Positions 42,075 to 51,557 of a stretch of 64,000 nucleotides of DNA are shown here, piece by piece; the first letter of the stretch is position 1, and every line of letters begins with the position of its first letter. The notes under the pieces were generated by a model. The model was not told where the DNA came from. It saw only the letters and a list, made by a program, of their open reading frames with translations, and searched no databases. The position numbers and the translations under genes are program-made. The stretch is from Picochlorum sp. 'celeri' (taxonomy: Eukaryota > Chlorophyta > Trebouxiophyceae): the NCBI GenBank assembly GCA_010909725.1, contig JAACMV010000020.1, forward strand, positions 124,001 through 188,000, in the 5' to 3' direction.

Positions 42075-45000
42075 CTAAAATGGTCTTCTACCGAACCACG
42101 ACGCCGCCCAGCTTAGCCATCGATCCCTATCTAGTGTGGCCTCAGTCTCAGATAAGAGCAAACCGATAACATTTATTTCTCGTAATGTGTGGATCAAGAG
42201 CTGGCTTCTAGCAAGCAATTTGAGCTCAATATCACTCCATTTCTCCTGCCTGTGCCTCTCGTCCCATTTCATGAACGACTCTCGCAATTTAGCTCTTGCT
42301 TTTCCCAAATCGCCCACCTTCGAAGCCAAGTTGACCCTTGCCTCGTTCAAGGCTCTGCCAGATGTGGCATCCATGGTCACTTTGCACTCTGCAACAACAA
42401 ATTCTGACGCCTCCAGCGCCCTTTCTACATCTTCCTTTATTTCACTCAGCAAACTATTCACCTTATCTTTATTCCTCTCAGAAGACCATAGAGGCGTAGA
42501 GTTTAATTTGATAGCTTCCCGCAAAAACACTCCAATTGCTTCCAACCGCCCTTTGAGCAAAGGTACAATTTTGGGTGTAGGCAGCAATGTCCAAGTAAGC
42601 AAGAGGAACTGCCGTTTATCGACAACGTTCAATTCAAGCTCTTTGTGGACTGCGGTGATAGGTATATCGACAGTGTCAGTCACAGTCTTTAAAGACGGAT
42701 GTGATTCGCATTGAGGATTGACTTCATCTTTGCCTTGTAGAACCACCTGTTCATTTTGCTCGTGCAGTTGCCTCAGCAAAGACAGTCCATCTTTTAATAC
42801 CTCGTGCTCAATATCTAGCATTCTAGTTGATGTGTAATATGGTAAGATGCACCAACTGACCAAAATAGAGTACACAGATCCCAAAAGGGTTGACAAAACC
42901 TTCCCACCGTATATGTTTGTCTCCCCTGCAACATCGCAGCATCCAAAGTATTGGCACACTACGACGGCATTAAATGTGAATGTAGTCAGGAACAAACTAT
43001 ATCGAAACTCTTTGATTGGAGAAGCCAGAGCACAGAATCCATTGAAAAGTGCAGTGATACCGCCAATGAAGACTGCATCATTAGCCAGACGCCCATTCAT
43101 CATAGTAAACCACCCCAGCGTTCCGCCTACCGCGGTCATTGTGGTCCTCAAGACTGCTCTGAATGCTGCAGCTTCAACTTGAAATTGAATACAGATTGCT
43201 GCTGTTATCCAAAAATATATAGGCTGCCACACAAAGAAGAAATATGTGAGGTCATATGCATTCTGCAGCTGATTCTCTGACGAGAACTTCTCCTTCCACA
43301 AAATCAGCACAATGGACATGATTGTCAGAGATAAGCCTAGCCAATACTTGAATGCAAATTGAACATGCCTGTCACGCAAAAGTTCTAATCTATCTTTGCC
43401 TGATGAGAATACTAGCTTGCTGCCTTTGATGAGCTTGATACAAGACATAATCACCAGGCCGTACACTGCTGCCCCAGATAGCAGCAGACCATGAATAATA
43501 ATGCTTGGGAGATATGCATTACTGAATATCTTCTCTTTCAAGCCACGGCTTTCTGCCTTGGGCTCATTCTCTGATTCATCTATTGCATCCACAGCAATAT
43601 CCAGAGCTTTGCAAACTTGAAATTCGCATCCCTTGATATCTTGTATCAGCGAATAGCAGTTCAGTACAAGAAGCATCGCATCGTTCTGCGAGGAAGCTGA
43701 CTTACTGGACACTTTAAGATTGATTGTATCGATCGTCTGGTCTGAAAACTTGACCAACTTTTGCTGCATAGTATTCCAAAATTCTTTCCCCTGAGGCTTC
43801 CAAGATACTTTTTCTCCTTTGCACGGCTTCCATAAATCCATATCGGAAAGAACATGCGACATATTCAAGACGATAGCTGCAAGCTCTGCCAGAACAGTGG
43901 TCAAAGGAGCTAAATCTCCTCCACTCACAAGCTCTTGAGATGCCTTCATATGAATTCTCTCCATGCAGCAAACAGTGCTAAGCATTGTTCTTAAGCTTTC
44001 CAGGACATCTACAAAGTCTGCACGCCTTGCCCCCACATGAGAAGTGATCTCAGGAAGAGGGGTCTCAAATAAACAAATGCCCAAAGAATCTTCAATAGCT
44101 TGGCAGTTTCCCCGTATTTCAAATCCAGAATGTACGGAAGGCATGGGTACAAAAAAGTCATTTTCCTCTTCATCAATCTTGTTCGTATCTTTCTGCTTCC
44201 CTGCTCCATCCAAGACAGAGTCTTCTGCCAAAGCTTTGACTTCATCCATCACAACTTCATATACATTCTGATTTTGATCCTCCGTGACAAATTGCTTACC
44301 CCCTTTGTGATCCAGTTCTTGCTTATTGACGTTGCTAGATATCCTGGAGAGCAAGCTGCCCGTATCTTTCAAAACTTGGCTCATCTGTATCCTCACTGAA
44401 TCATGGCTGGACTTGACAAAAAATAACAAGGCTGTACAGCACATGGCGCCGCAATTCACGAGAGCAACCTTGATATATCCTGTCACAATTTGTGTCCAAT
44501 ATTGACGAATCCCAAGAATAGGAGTCAAGGTCGCGAAAACGACCTGAGAGCCCATGAACAATGTGGCAATAGCCATGAGAATGCCAACTTTGAGGTTCTG
44601 ATGTGCCCTTGCGACAGCAAATGGCAATGACACTATAGCAAAGAATACAATCAACAATGCCCAATACGCATTATTGATTCGTGGAAACAAGGAGCCCAAA
44701 GCATTGAAAATGTCCTCATTGAGGTTATCCAAGAACTCTGGCAGCTCTCTTGCAATAGTCTGGGTAGTTGTGCTCTCAACAAATGATATTCCCTGACCCA
44801 AAATGGTTCTCAATTGCTCCGCCTCAAAGTCTTGGACGATTGTCAGGTTTTGTAGCAAGGGGCTCTCCAATCCCTCCTCAAAGTAGTGGAAAAGCCCCTT
44901 GCTGGAACCATGTGCAACCCAAGCAAGCGAAGATATCGCCCCACCGATAACCCCACCTGAGAGCATACATCCAACGAATATAGTCCCTCCGAACAATCTG

Positions 45001-45388
45001 CCACCCACAGTGCGATCAAGTGACAAGATTTGAGCACCGGCTCCGTAGAGGGCAGATGACACACACGCTAACGTAAATGTCATTCTCCACACAACAGTGA
45101 AAAGCACGGTGAACAATACTCCAACAGCATTTTGAACAGCCCACTGCAGTAAAAAATAGGTTAGATGGTTGAAATATCCAAGAAGACGTCTTTTGGAGGA
45201 TACATGACTACTACTGGTTAAAAGAATTACAATACTCTCCATTTGCAAAGCACATCGTTGGGATTGGAACGTACAGCAAAGGATTCTGATAAGATAAATT
45301 TACATATATAGTCCCAGAGTGTTGGTTTCCACAGTACAAATGCCTTTTTGTTGGGTTTGTCGAGGGTTATGGCACCTGGTTCTCCCAT
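42075..45388 (-). CDS. Large FUSC/ALMT-like membrane protein, two exons
   Basis: Exon 1 (45275-45388) encodes MGEPGAITLDKPNKKAFVLW and continues to SESFA; exon 2 (42075-45143) starts WAVQNAVGVLF; intron 131 nt, phase 0 (gtacgt...ctgcag). About 1060 residues. Two membrane blocks, about residues 35-125 plus 200-290, and about 600-800, are separated by a cytosolic segment with coiled coil; a further cytosolic helical domain ends the protein. This doubled layout, with hydrophobic hairpins such as GGRLFGGTIFVGCMLSGGVIGG, resembles fusaric-acid-resistance (FUSC) and aluminium-activated malate transporter relatives. The transported substrate is unknown. The call is at fold level. Confidence 0.6.
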
Positions 45389-45717
45389 CGCTTCTCCTCC
45401 ATCCATGGAATTATGCTACTGTTTGAGAATGACCCATCCGATAGAATTATCAAATTTATTTACAAAAAAATGAGACATAGAGGTATGGGAGACCACGTCG
45501 CATGTGATGGAAGAGTCTCAGATGGAGATCCGAATCTCCCTCAGCGAGCCTGTTCCCTATTCGAATACAGAATTCGAGAGATTCCCACCAATATGCACGG
45601 AGCATATTCATTCATCCGCATGTCAACATGAACATGCACTTCCTCTTGGATCCTGACAGGGACTATCTATGAGTGGAACATCCGTTTGCCTGTGGCAGAA
45701 GAAAGATGGCACTATAC
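45389..45717. other. Intergenic: FUSC promoter and aminotransferase 3' end
   Basis: 329 bp between the FUSC-like start and the stop of the ACC-synthase-like gene, both on the minus strand. A 72-codon plus-strand frame lacks features. Nothing else was recognised. Confidence 0.4.
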
Positions 45718-47022
45718 TCAGGGGCCCAAAGGGCCCTTGTTCTGATTGAAGAAATGTCCCAGCCTCTCAATCATCACTTCCAGTGCTCTTGGCAAAACAG
45801 AAGCATAACAAATCCTGAAATAGCCTGGTTCTTGAGCATGGCAACTCTCTCCAGGTGTGAGGATGACTTTGCAAGAATCACAAATGGAGTTCCATAGAGC
45901 CCTCTCACCTTCCCAAGAAGCTTCTGTGAGGAACTGTCTCATATCAGCCCAAAGAAAGATACCAGCAGTGGCTGGTTGGTAGGCAATATTCATTGTATCG
46001 AGTCCACGTGTGAGAATTTCGTATGACTGTCGAACAGTTTTGATATTTTCTGTCAAAAAAGTCTCAGTCCACGTTGTATCAGAGAGAACCTCAGCAAGGA
46101 CTTGTTGCTGATAATTGCTCACCCCTCCAAACGGAGCGAGGCTATTCATGGCTTCCTGGAGATGGCTATTATCAGAGTACAGACACCCTATTCGAAGACC
46201 TGAAGCACACCAATCCTTACTAAGGCCATAAATCGTATGGAAATACTCCTTTGCATCATGTCTGCTAATTTTATTCTCGTGAATCATGGCCTCCACCTTG
46301 CACAGTGCTGATGTAAATGTCATGCCTGGTTCATGGACCGACAAGGCATAAATCTCATCAGATATATAATGTATCTTGTTTTTCATGCACCACTGGATCA
46401 TGTCCTCTATGGTTGAATCTCTGTACATCGTTCCAAGTGGATTGTTTGGATTGGTTATGAGCAAGGCAGTGATTTTGACTCCATTTTCCTGTGCTCTGGA
46501 CACTGCGTCATCCAGCTGCTCGAAAATATCCTCTCCTCTGTCAGAGAGAGGTAACTCTACTGGCACGAGGTGACTGCGCGCTTTCAGATCGTTATCAAAT
46601 GCTGCATAACTTGGTTGAGGAATCAAAACACCTTCCCCTGGGTTACAGATGCAGAAAGCCAGACTATCAATGATTGAACTGCATCCAGATAGGATGATGA
46701 GATTTGATGGGTTCAGATCTACCTGTGGGGCAAATGTTCGGTTCATGAGATCACACAATGCCTGCTGCAGAGGAGGCCACCCTTTCATGTTGCCATAATT
46801 CATGACTCCCAGCTCTGAAACAGACACTTCGTTCATCTTGGTAAGAAACGCCTTGTTACCATAGTCAAGCTTATTTTCTGCTACTACAACGGCAATCCAT
46901 CCTTCAGGATTCTCAGGAGACCATAAATCGGGGATGGCTTTAATAAATGTGTCAATGTAACTTAAAGGACCTTTGCGCAAAGGAGTTGCTCTCTCAGCTA
47001 TAGACGTCTCCCTTTCCATCAT
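45718..47022 (-). CDS. PLP aminotransferase, ACC synthase-like (class I/II)
   Basis: 434 residues. Fold-type I motifs: NYGNMKGWPPLQQALCDLM, the NPNNPLG loop, SDEIYAL with the cofactor-binding Asp and Tyr, and the PLP Lys in YGLSKDWCASGLRIG. The SKD-W/M-x-x-G-x-R context and overall length resemble ACC-synthase-like aminotransferases, but the residues that define true ACC synthase were not checked, and many algal members are plain transaminases. Its first ATG follows the upstream gene's stop after one base (TGA-A-ATG), and a second ATG follows directly. It has no room for its own promoter unless that lies inside the upstream gene. Confidence 0.88.
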   Translation of the reverse strand: MMERETSIAERATPLRKGPLSYIDTFIKAIPDLWSPENPEGWIAVVVAENKLDYGNKAFLTKMNEVSVSELGVMNYGNMKGWPPLQQALCDLMNRTFAPQVDLNPSNLIILSGCSSIIDSLAFCICNPGEGVLIPQPSYAAFDNDLKARSHLVPVELPLSDRGEDIFEQLDDAVSRAQENGVKITALLITNPNNPLGTMYRDSTIEDMIQWCMKNKIHYISDEIYALSVHEPGMTFTSALCKVEAMIHENKISRHDAKEYFHTIYGLSKDWCASGLRIGCLYSDNSHLQEAMNSLAPFGGVSNYQQQVLAEVLSDTTWTETFLTENIKTVRQSYEILTRGLDTMNIAYQPATAGIFLWADMRQFLTEASWEGERALWNSICDSCKVILTPGESCHAQEPGYFRICYASVLPRALEVMIERLGHFFNQNKGPLGP

Positions 47023-47023
47023 T

Positions 47024-48220
47024 TCACAAATTTAATATATAATTTTCTAATTTATTGCAGCTATCGTCGAGTTTCTCATCCGTTTTGCAGATGACAAATC
47101 TCACAAGTGTTCTAGGCACATGGCAATGGTTGCAGCCAGATGGATAGAATGCTGAAATTGGAAGGACAGTTACTCCCGCCTTTTCTGTCAACTCAATACA
47201 AAATTCAGAGTCATTGAGATCCCTTCCACATTGCTTCATGATGGGCGCAAAATCAGCTACCAAAAAGTATGTTCCTTGAGCTGGAAGGACAATGAAGCCC
47301 AGGCCTTGTAGCCTCTCTTGCAGACGATCTCTCTTCTTCTTGAATACAGACCCCAGTGTGGTATAAAAATCTTTGCAATTATCTAATCCATATGCTACGG
47401 AACTCTGAAGCTTTGAATTTATACTAAATGTCAGAAATTGATGCGCTTTGGCGCATGCAGCAACGAGTTCTTTCGGACCTACTAACCAACCAACTTTGAA
47501 ATCAGTAAAGCTAAATGTCTTTCCTGCTGATCCAATCCTGATGGAGCGATCTCTCATGCCATTGAGAGATTGTAGACTTGTATGAGTGATTCCTGGGTAC
47601 GTAGCAAATTGATATACCTCGTCCAACACGGCATATGTGTCGTATTCTATGCAGAGTTTTGAGATGACATTCAACTCGTCTGTTGAAAACACTTTGCCTG
47701 TTGGATTATGTGGCGTATTGACGACAATTAATTTCGTCTTCTTAGAAAACAATGATTTGAGCTCATCAACTGAGAAAGTCCACTCTGGTGGTCTCAGATG
47801 AATCAATTTGCACACAGCACCAGCTCGTTCCATCACTGGTATATAGCTGTCATAGCTTGGACAGAAAACTATTGCTTCGTCTCCTGGGTTGAGTATGCCG
47901 AAGAAGGCCGATGCAAGTGCCTCTGTAGCACCCAAAGTGACAAGAACTTCAGTATTGGGACACACATCGATCCCTGTGTATTCTCTCGAGTGCTTTGCAA
48001 GGGTCATACGAAGTCTTCTGAAACCAGTCATGGGAGCATATTGGTTTGGGGTCTCCGTCATCCGCTCTGCCACATGATCTAGCATATCTTTTGGACCCTC
48101 TAATTCTGGATCAGGGAATCCCTGTGCCAAATTGACACTCTGATGCTGCAGCGCCAGTGAGGTCATTTTGGTGAAAATTGTTGTGGGCAAAGCGCCAAAC
48201 AATGAGTTGCACTCCTTCAT
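47024..48220 (-). CDS. PLP aminotransferase, kynurenine/glutamine transaminase K type
   Basis: About 398 residues from the ATG at 48220 (MKECNSLFGALPTTIF); an upstream in-frame ATG at 48274 would add 18 hydrophobic residues. Motifs: NLAQGFPDPELEGP, YAPMTGFRRLR, NTPHNPTGKVF, DEVYQFATYPG and the PLP Lys in SAGKTFSFTDFKVGWLVG, which are typical of the KAT/CCBL/methionine transaminase group (the GK-TFS-T-FKVGW context). Substrates are probably aromatic or sulfur amino acids with 2-oxo acids. The stop is one base before the start of the ACC-synthase-like gene on the same strand. No clear organelle leader. Confidence 0.9.
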   Translation of the reverse strand: MKECNSLFGALPTTIFTKMTSLALQHQSVNLAQGFPDPELEGPKDMLDHVAERMTETPNQYAPMTGFRRLRMTLAKHSREYTGIDVCPNTEVLVTLGATEALASAFFGILNPGDEAIVFCPSYDSYIPVMERAGAVCKLIHLRPPEWTFSVDELKSLFSKKTKLIVVNTPHNPTGKVFSTDELNVISKLCIEYDTYAVLDEVYQFATYPGITHTSLQSLNGMRDRSIRIGSAGKTFSFTDFKVGWLVGPKELVAACAKAHQFLTFSINSKLQSSVAYGLDNCKDFYTTLGSVFKKKRDRLQERLQGLGFIVLPAQGTYFLVADFAPIMKQCGRDLNDSEFCIELTEKAGVTVLPISAFYPSGCNHCHVPRTLVRFVICKTDEKLDDSCNKLENYILNL

Positions 48221-48533
48221 CGCGATGCCTATTGTAAAATCTACACGCAGTTGAATGTGAATAATAATCAGCATTGCGCCCGTGCCCTCTCGAGGATATG
48301 AGTAGATGATGATGAGCTTTGTTGTACCACTGTGAAAACAGCCTCATGGCCATCACCCATATGGGTGATACATAACAGCTCTGTCATATGCGCTAGATAC
48401 ATGCAACGAAGTTTGTTTGGTTACAGAGTTTCAATGGAAAAACGGGGCAATTATGTTCTAACGACAAGTTTTCAGACCATTGCTGCACAGAGACCCAGGT
48501 TTATGGTGTTCTGGCTGTACACTGGTCTTGTGC
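48221..48533. promoter_or_regulatory. Aminotransferase promoter with an 18-bp palindrome
   Basis: About 310 bp between the aminotransferase start and the stop of the acidic gene. A perfect 18-bp palindrome, ATCACCCATATGGGTGAT, lies at 48352-48369, about 130 bp upstream of the ATG at 48220. Confidence 0.5.
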
Positions 48534-50684
48534 TCATCTTATGGGACGATAGTCCTGCGTCAGGCCAGCGTTGGTAGTTTTTCTGGTATGAGCGCGCGAG
48601 ATTTCCTCATACATTCTCTTTTGATCTTCAATTTCTTCTATGGACAGGATTCCCTCCAGCCCCATGTCAAAATCTTCCTTTGGTTTTGAGTTGTGCTTGG
48701 ATGGCTCCTTGTGTGATGCAGTAAGTTCATCCCATCGCCTCTTTTGTTCTTCCATGTCCATGCCTCTGGACAAAATCAAGTCTCCTTCGATACTCCCAAA
48801 CTTATTAAATCCTGTGGGGATGAATTCGCAATCAGGAAAATCATCCTGTCCGCCAGCTGGTGTCTTGCTGTGGACTTTCTTTTTGAGATGTGGCACATCT
48901 TTTGAGCAGCAAGGTGGGCCATCTGGATATCTCTCGGCATCCTTTTTATGTATATAAGCAAGGATGGCTTTTTCATCATCTGTCAATTCAAAACTTTCGA
49001 CAGCCTCTTCAGCGATGGCCTTGCCTTTTTCTTCCCAGGTATACACTCTTTGCTTAGGGGCTGGTCTTTTGACTTTGCTGGTCGTATCTCGAGCTTGCTC
49101 ATCGACTGGCGATACACATACATCGGTTTCTTCAACTACAGGTATCTTTGGTACTTCAGGCGTCCTATTTTTCGTTCTTGATGCAGTGGTGCATGGCAGC
49201 CCGGCAAGAATGCTCATCTCATTGTTTTTTGTGTTGACACCTACCGATTCTGGCCTAGGAGCGATCGACTCAGCAGAATCTAGGGATTCAGATCTCATGA
49301 GGCTATCAACCCTGTGATGTGCGCAGTTCGACTTCTTAATGATAGGCTTTGTAGGACTCTGGGCTGTTGGGATGGCTTTTGAGGATGCAGCAGTGCCATT
49401 CCCAAGGGCTTCTTTTTGAGGCGAAGAGTAAAGTCCTTTTTGAGGCGAGCATTGCATGTCCACGTAGTCATAGTGCTCAGAGACATATGTTTTATAGCTA
49501 TCAACTTCTTCTTCGAGGCTTAGACTGTAGTCACTGTAGTCTTCACTGCTAATCTGTAATTCCTCATCCTCGGAGCATTCCAGCAGTATATCCTCTTCAG
49601 ACGTAATATCGTCGTCGTACTCCGACTCTGACTCTGCATTGCATGGAGAAGGAAACATGTATGCAAAATCTTGCACCTTTCTAACTCTATGGAGAACTTG
49701 TTCCAAGATGTCATCTCCTGCAAATGGAAATTCTGAGAAACCTGACGAGAATCTGTCACCGGAGGTAGCATTGCACATGAAATCTTCTCCAATTCCTTCA
49801 AAACCATTTGCATCGTCTCCGTATGTTCCCATATGAACATTAGAATATGGAAAGTTATCTCCAAGAAAGGAATTGAATGCTGAGGGGCCTTGATGCCTGT
49901 ACTGCCCGGAATAGTCCTCAGAGTCATCCTCGCTGTATTCATCACTTTCGTAATATGACTCACAGCATTCAGAGGTCTGAAACATATACTGGAGCTTTTC
50001 GAGCATTCCCAATCTATACAGAACATGCTCAAGTCTATTGCTCGTCCTGACTGCGGATGGCGACCACAGCGACTCGTACTCATCATAATTATCCTCATAA
50101 TCCTCATAATATCCATCGTTTTCGAGTGCATCCTCGCTCACGTCCTCAACATAACAGCTCGTATTCTGGACTGCAGTGTAAGACGTGTTCCACTCAGGCC
50201 AGATCCTTGGCAATACTTTTGCTGAACCGGAATGCTGGGCTGTTTCTTTACGCTCATTCTGCAGCAAGAGTCTTCCAAAGGCGCGTGGAACCAAGGCGCG
50301 ACTCATCACCTTGTTCGATTCAGTTTCAAGTTGCTCAATAGTGTCGATTGCAGCTTGTGACACCGCGCCAAGCACCTTTCGATCGACCACTCTGAAAATC
50401 AAAGGATATGCCATCTGCTTTGGAATGCAACCGGTTATCAAGCCATCTCGAGACGAGCCTCTTATCGCAGCGGTGGGAACACATTGTTGTACTTTTTTGT
50501 TTTCAAGCGCATTCCTGCTTATGAGACAGGCAGTATTCCTCACTGGCACGACCCATGCTTCTCTCGGCTCAGCTACCTTGGCCAAACCATGGTCCACCGG
50601 AGGCCTGCGGGTACTCGTCTTCCGCCGTTGGGAAATTATACGAATCGCAGCAGCTATCTGGCGAACGCGACGCACCGGGCGCAT
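48534..50684 (-). CDS. Acidic, low-complexity protein with internal repeats, unknown function
   Basis: 716 residues, single exon. A basic N-terminus (MRPVRRVRQIAAAIRIISQR) is followed by an Asp/Glu/Tyr-rich middle. Two internal duplications are visible: RLEHVLYRLGMLEKLQYMF (about 217-235) and ILEQVLHRVRKVQDFAYMF (about 326-344), each trailed by Cys and a D/E/S/Y-rich tail; and EEQKRRWDELTASHK (about 655) and EDQKRMYEEISRAHT (about 690) near the C-terminus. Between them is a Ser/Pro/Lys-rich part. Much of the protein is probably disordered. I do not recognise a family. The start lies 31 bp from the stop of the small 63-aa gene on the same strand. Confidence 0.75.
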   Translation of the reverse strand: MRPVRRVRQIAAAIRIISQRRKTSTRRPPVDHGLAKVAEPREAWVVPVRNTACLISRNALENKKVQQCVPTAAIRGSSRDGLITGCIPKQMAYPLIFRVVDRKVLGAVSQAAIDTIEQLETESNKVMSRALVPRAFGRLLLQNERKETAQHSGSAKVLPRIWPEWNTSYTAVQNTSCYVEDVSEDALENDGYYEDYEDNYDEYESLWSPSAVRTSNRLEHVLYRLGMLEKLQYMFQTSECCESYYESDEYSEDDSEDYSGQYRHQGPSAFNSFLGDNFPYSNVHMGTYGDDANGFEGIGEDFMCNATSGDRFSSGFSEFPFAGDDILEQVLHRVRKVQDFAYMFPSPCNAESESEYDDDITSEEDILLECSEDEELQISSEDYSDYSLSLEEEVDSYKTYVSEHYDYVDMQCSPQKGLYSSPQKEALGNGTAASSKAIPTAQSPTKPIIKKSNCAHHRVDSLMRSESLDSAESIAPRPESVGVNTKNNEMSILAGLPCTTASRTKNRTPEVPKIPVVEETDVCVSPVDEQARDTTSKVKRPAPKQRVYTWEEKGKAIAEEAVESFELTDDEKAILAYIHKKDAERYPDGPPCCSKDVPHLKKKVHSKTPAGGQDDFPDCEFIPTGFNKFGSIEGDLILSRGMDMEEQKRRWDELTASHKEPSKHNSKPKEDFDMGLEGILSIEEIEDQKRMYEEISRAHTRKTTNAGLTQDYRPIR

Positions 50685-50715
50685 GTACGTAACTGGATGT
50701 AATAGTAAGAAATAG

Positions 50716-51135
50716 TCAGTATATGTGGAGAGAGAACCATAGAGAAACGCCTGCAGTTGGGTTGGCTAAACGTCGTGGGTATCTAGTATCAAGTGAGGTG
50801 ACAACCTACAAAAGCGATACTCCCAACCGACGCATCGAGCAAGCAAAGAATTCGCATTCTTGACCCTCAATTTCCTCAAAAGAACATAAAATGAAGACAC
50901 TCACCTGCACCGAGAACCACGGCAGCCACCAAAAGATTTTTTCCACGCATGTTGAGATGTCGTTGAAAATCAGTCAATACTATTCGATCATCAATGAGGT
51001 ACCTGAAGCGCAAAAGAATGAATGTAAGACTGTTTCATGTCAAGTTCGAGTTCGAAGAGGATCTACATGCGCGTACTGGTGGCATTCATAGGTTGGTTGG
51101 CGGACTCGTCGACGGTTTCCTGGCCAACTTGTCAT
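50716..51135 (-). CDS. 63-residue single-pass membrane protein, three exons
   Basis: Exons 51077-51135, 50905-51002 and 50716-50750; introns 74 nt (gtacgc...cttcag, phase 2) and 154 nt (gtgagt...ctgcag, phase 1). The product begins MTSWPGNRRRVRQPTYECH, continues with YLIDDRIVLTDFQRHLNMRG and ends with one hydrophobic segment KNLLVAAVVLGAGVSLWF before a TGA. A basic/amphipathic N-terminus with one C-terminal membrane span resembles small mitochondrial assembly factors such as COA3 (R..R..N.L.A..LGA), but the match is too short to name. It is below usual ORF-length cut-offs and easily missed. All splice phases agree. Confidence 0.5.
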
Positions 51136-51557
51136 CCACCATCAAACCATACATAACAGCACCATAGTGGATTCATAGTCGCAAAAATAATACAAGAAAC
51201 ATACTTTGATACTGTAAATTGCGAGTGGAGGCTCGATTGTGAAACCGGTCTCGACTCGAATTTCGAAATCTAAATCCACGTGGAATGCACAACGTTGGAG
51301 TTTTTGTATAACAGCCACGTATGCGTCTAATCACGAATATTTATGTTTTCAAAGTCAGTTATTTGACTGTGAAAGCGTTAGTTTGCAATTTTCTGTAACT
51401 GACGTCGTTGGCTGCATCTGCATTTTGGTCGTTGGAATTCAACTCAACAGGGCGCCCAGCAGGGCGCCCAATTGCCAACGTGGATAGAACTGTTCCTAGC
51501 GGAGCCCTATGATGATCCAATGACGTCTATTATGTGTATATTACATTTGGTTGAAAA
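51136..51557. other. Intergenic with a tandem GGGCGCCC element
   Basis: 422 bp: 5' region of the small gene and 3' UTR of the prolyl-hydroxylase-like gene. The 11-mer CAGGGCGCCCA occurs twice in tandem (51448-51458 and 51460-51470). No gene was seen. Confidence 0.45.
51448..51470. repeat. Tandem CAGGGCGCCCA x2
   Basis: Two copies separated by one G; each holds the 8-bp palindrome GGGCGCCC. Possible double binding site; function unknown. Confidence 0.6.
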
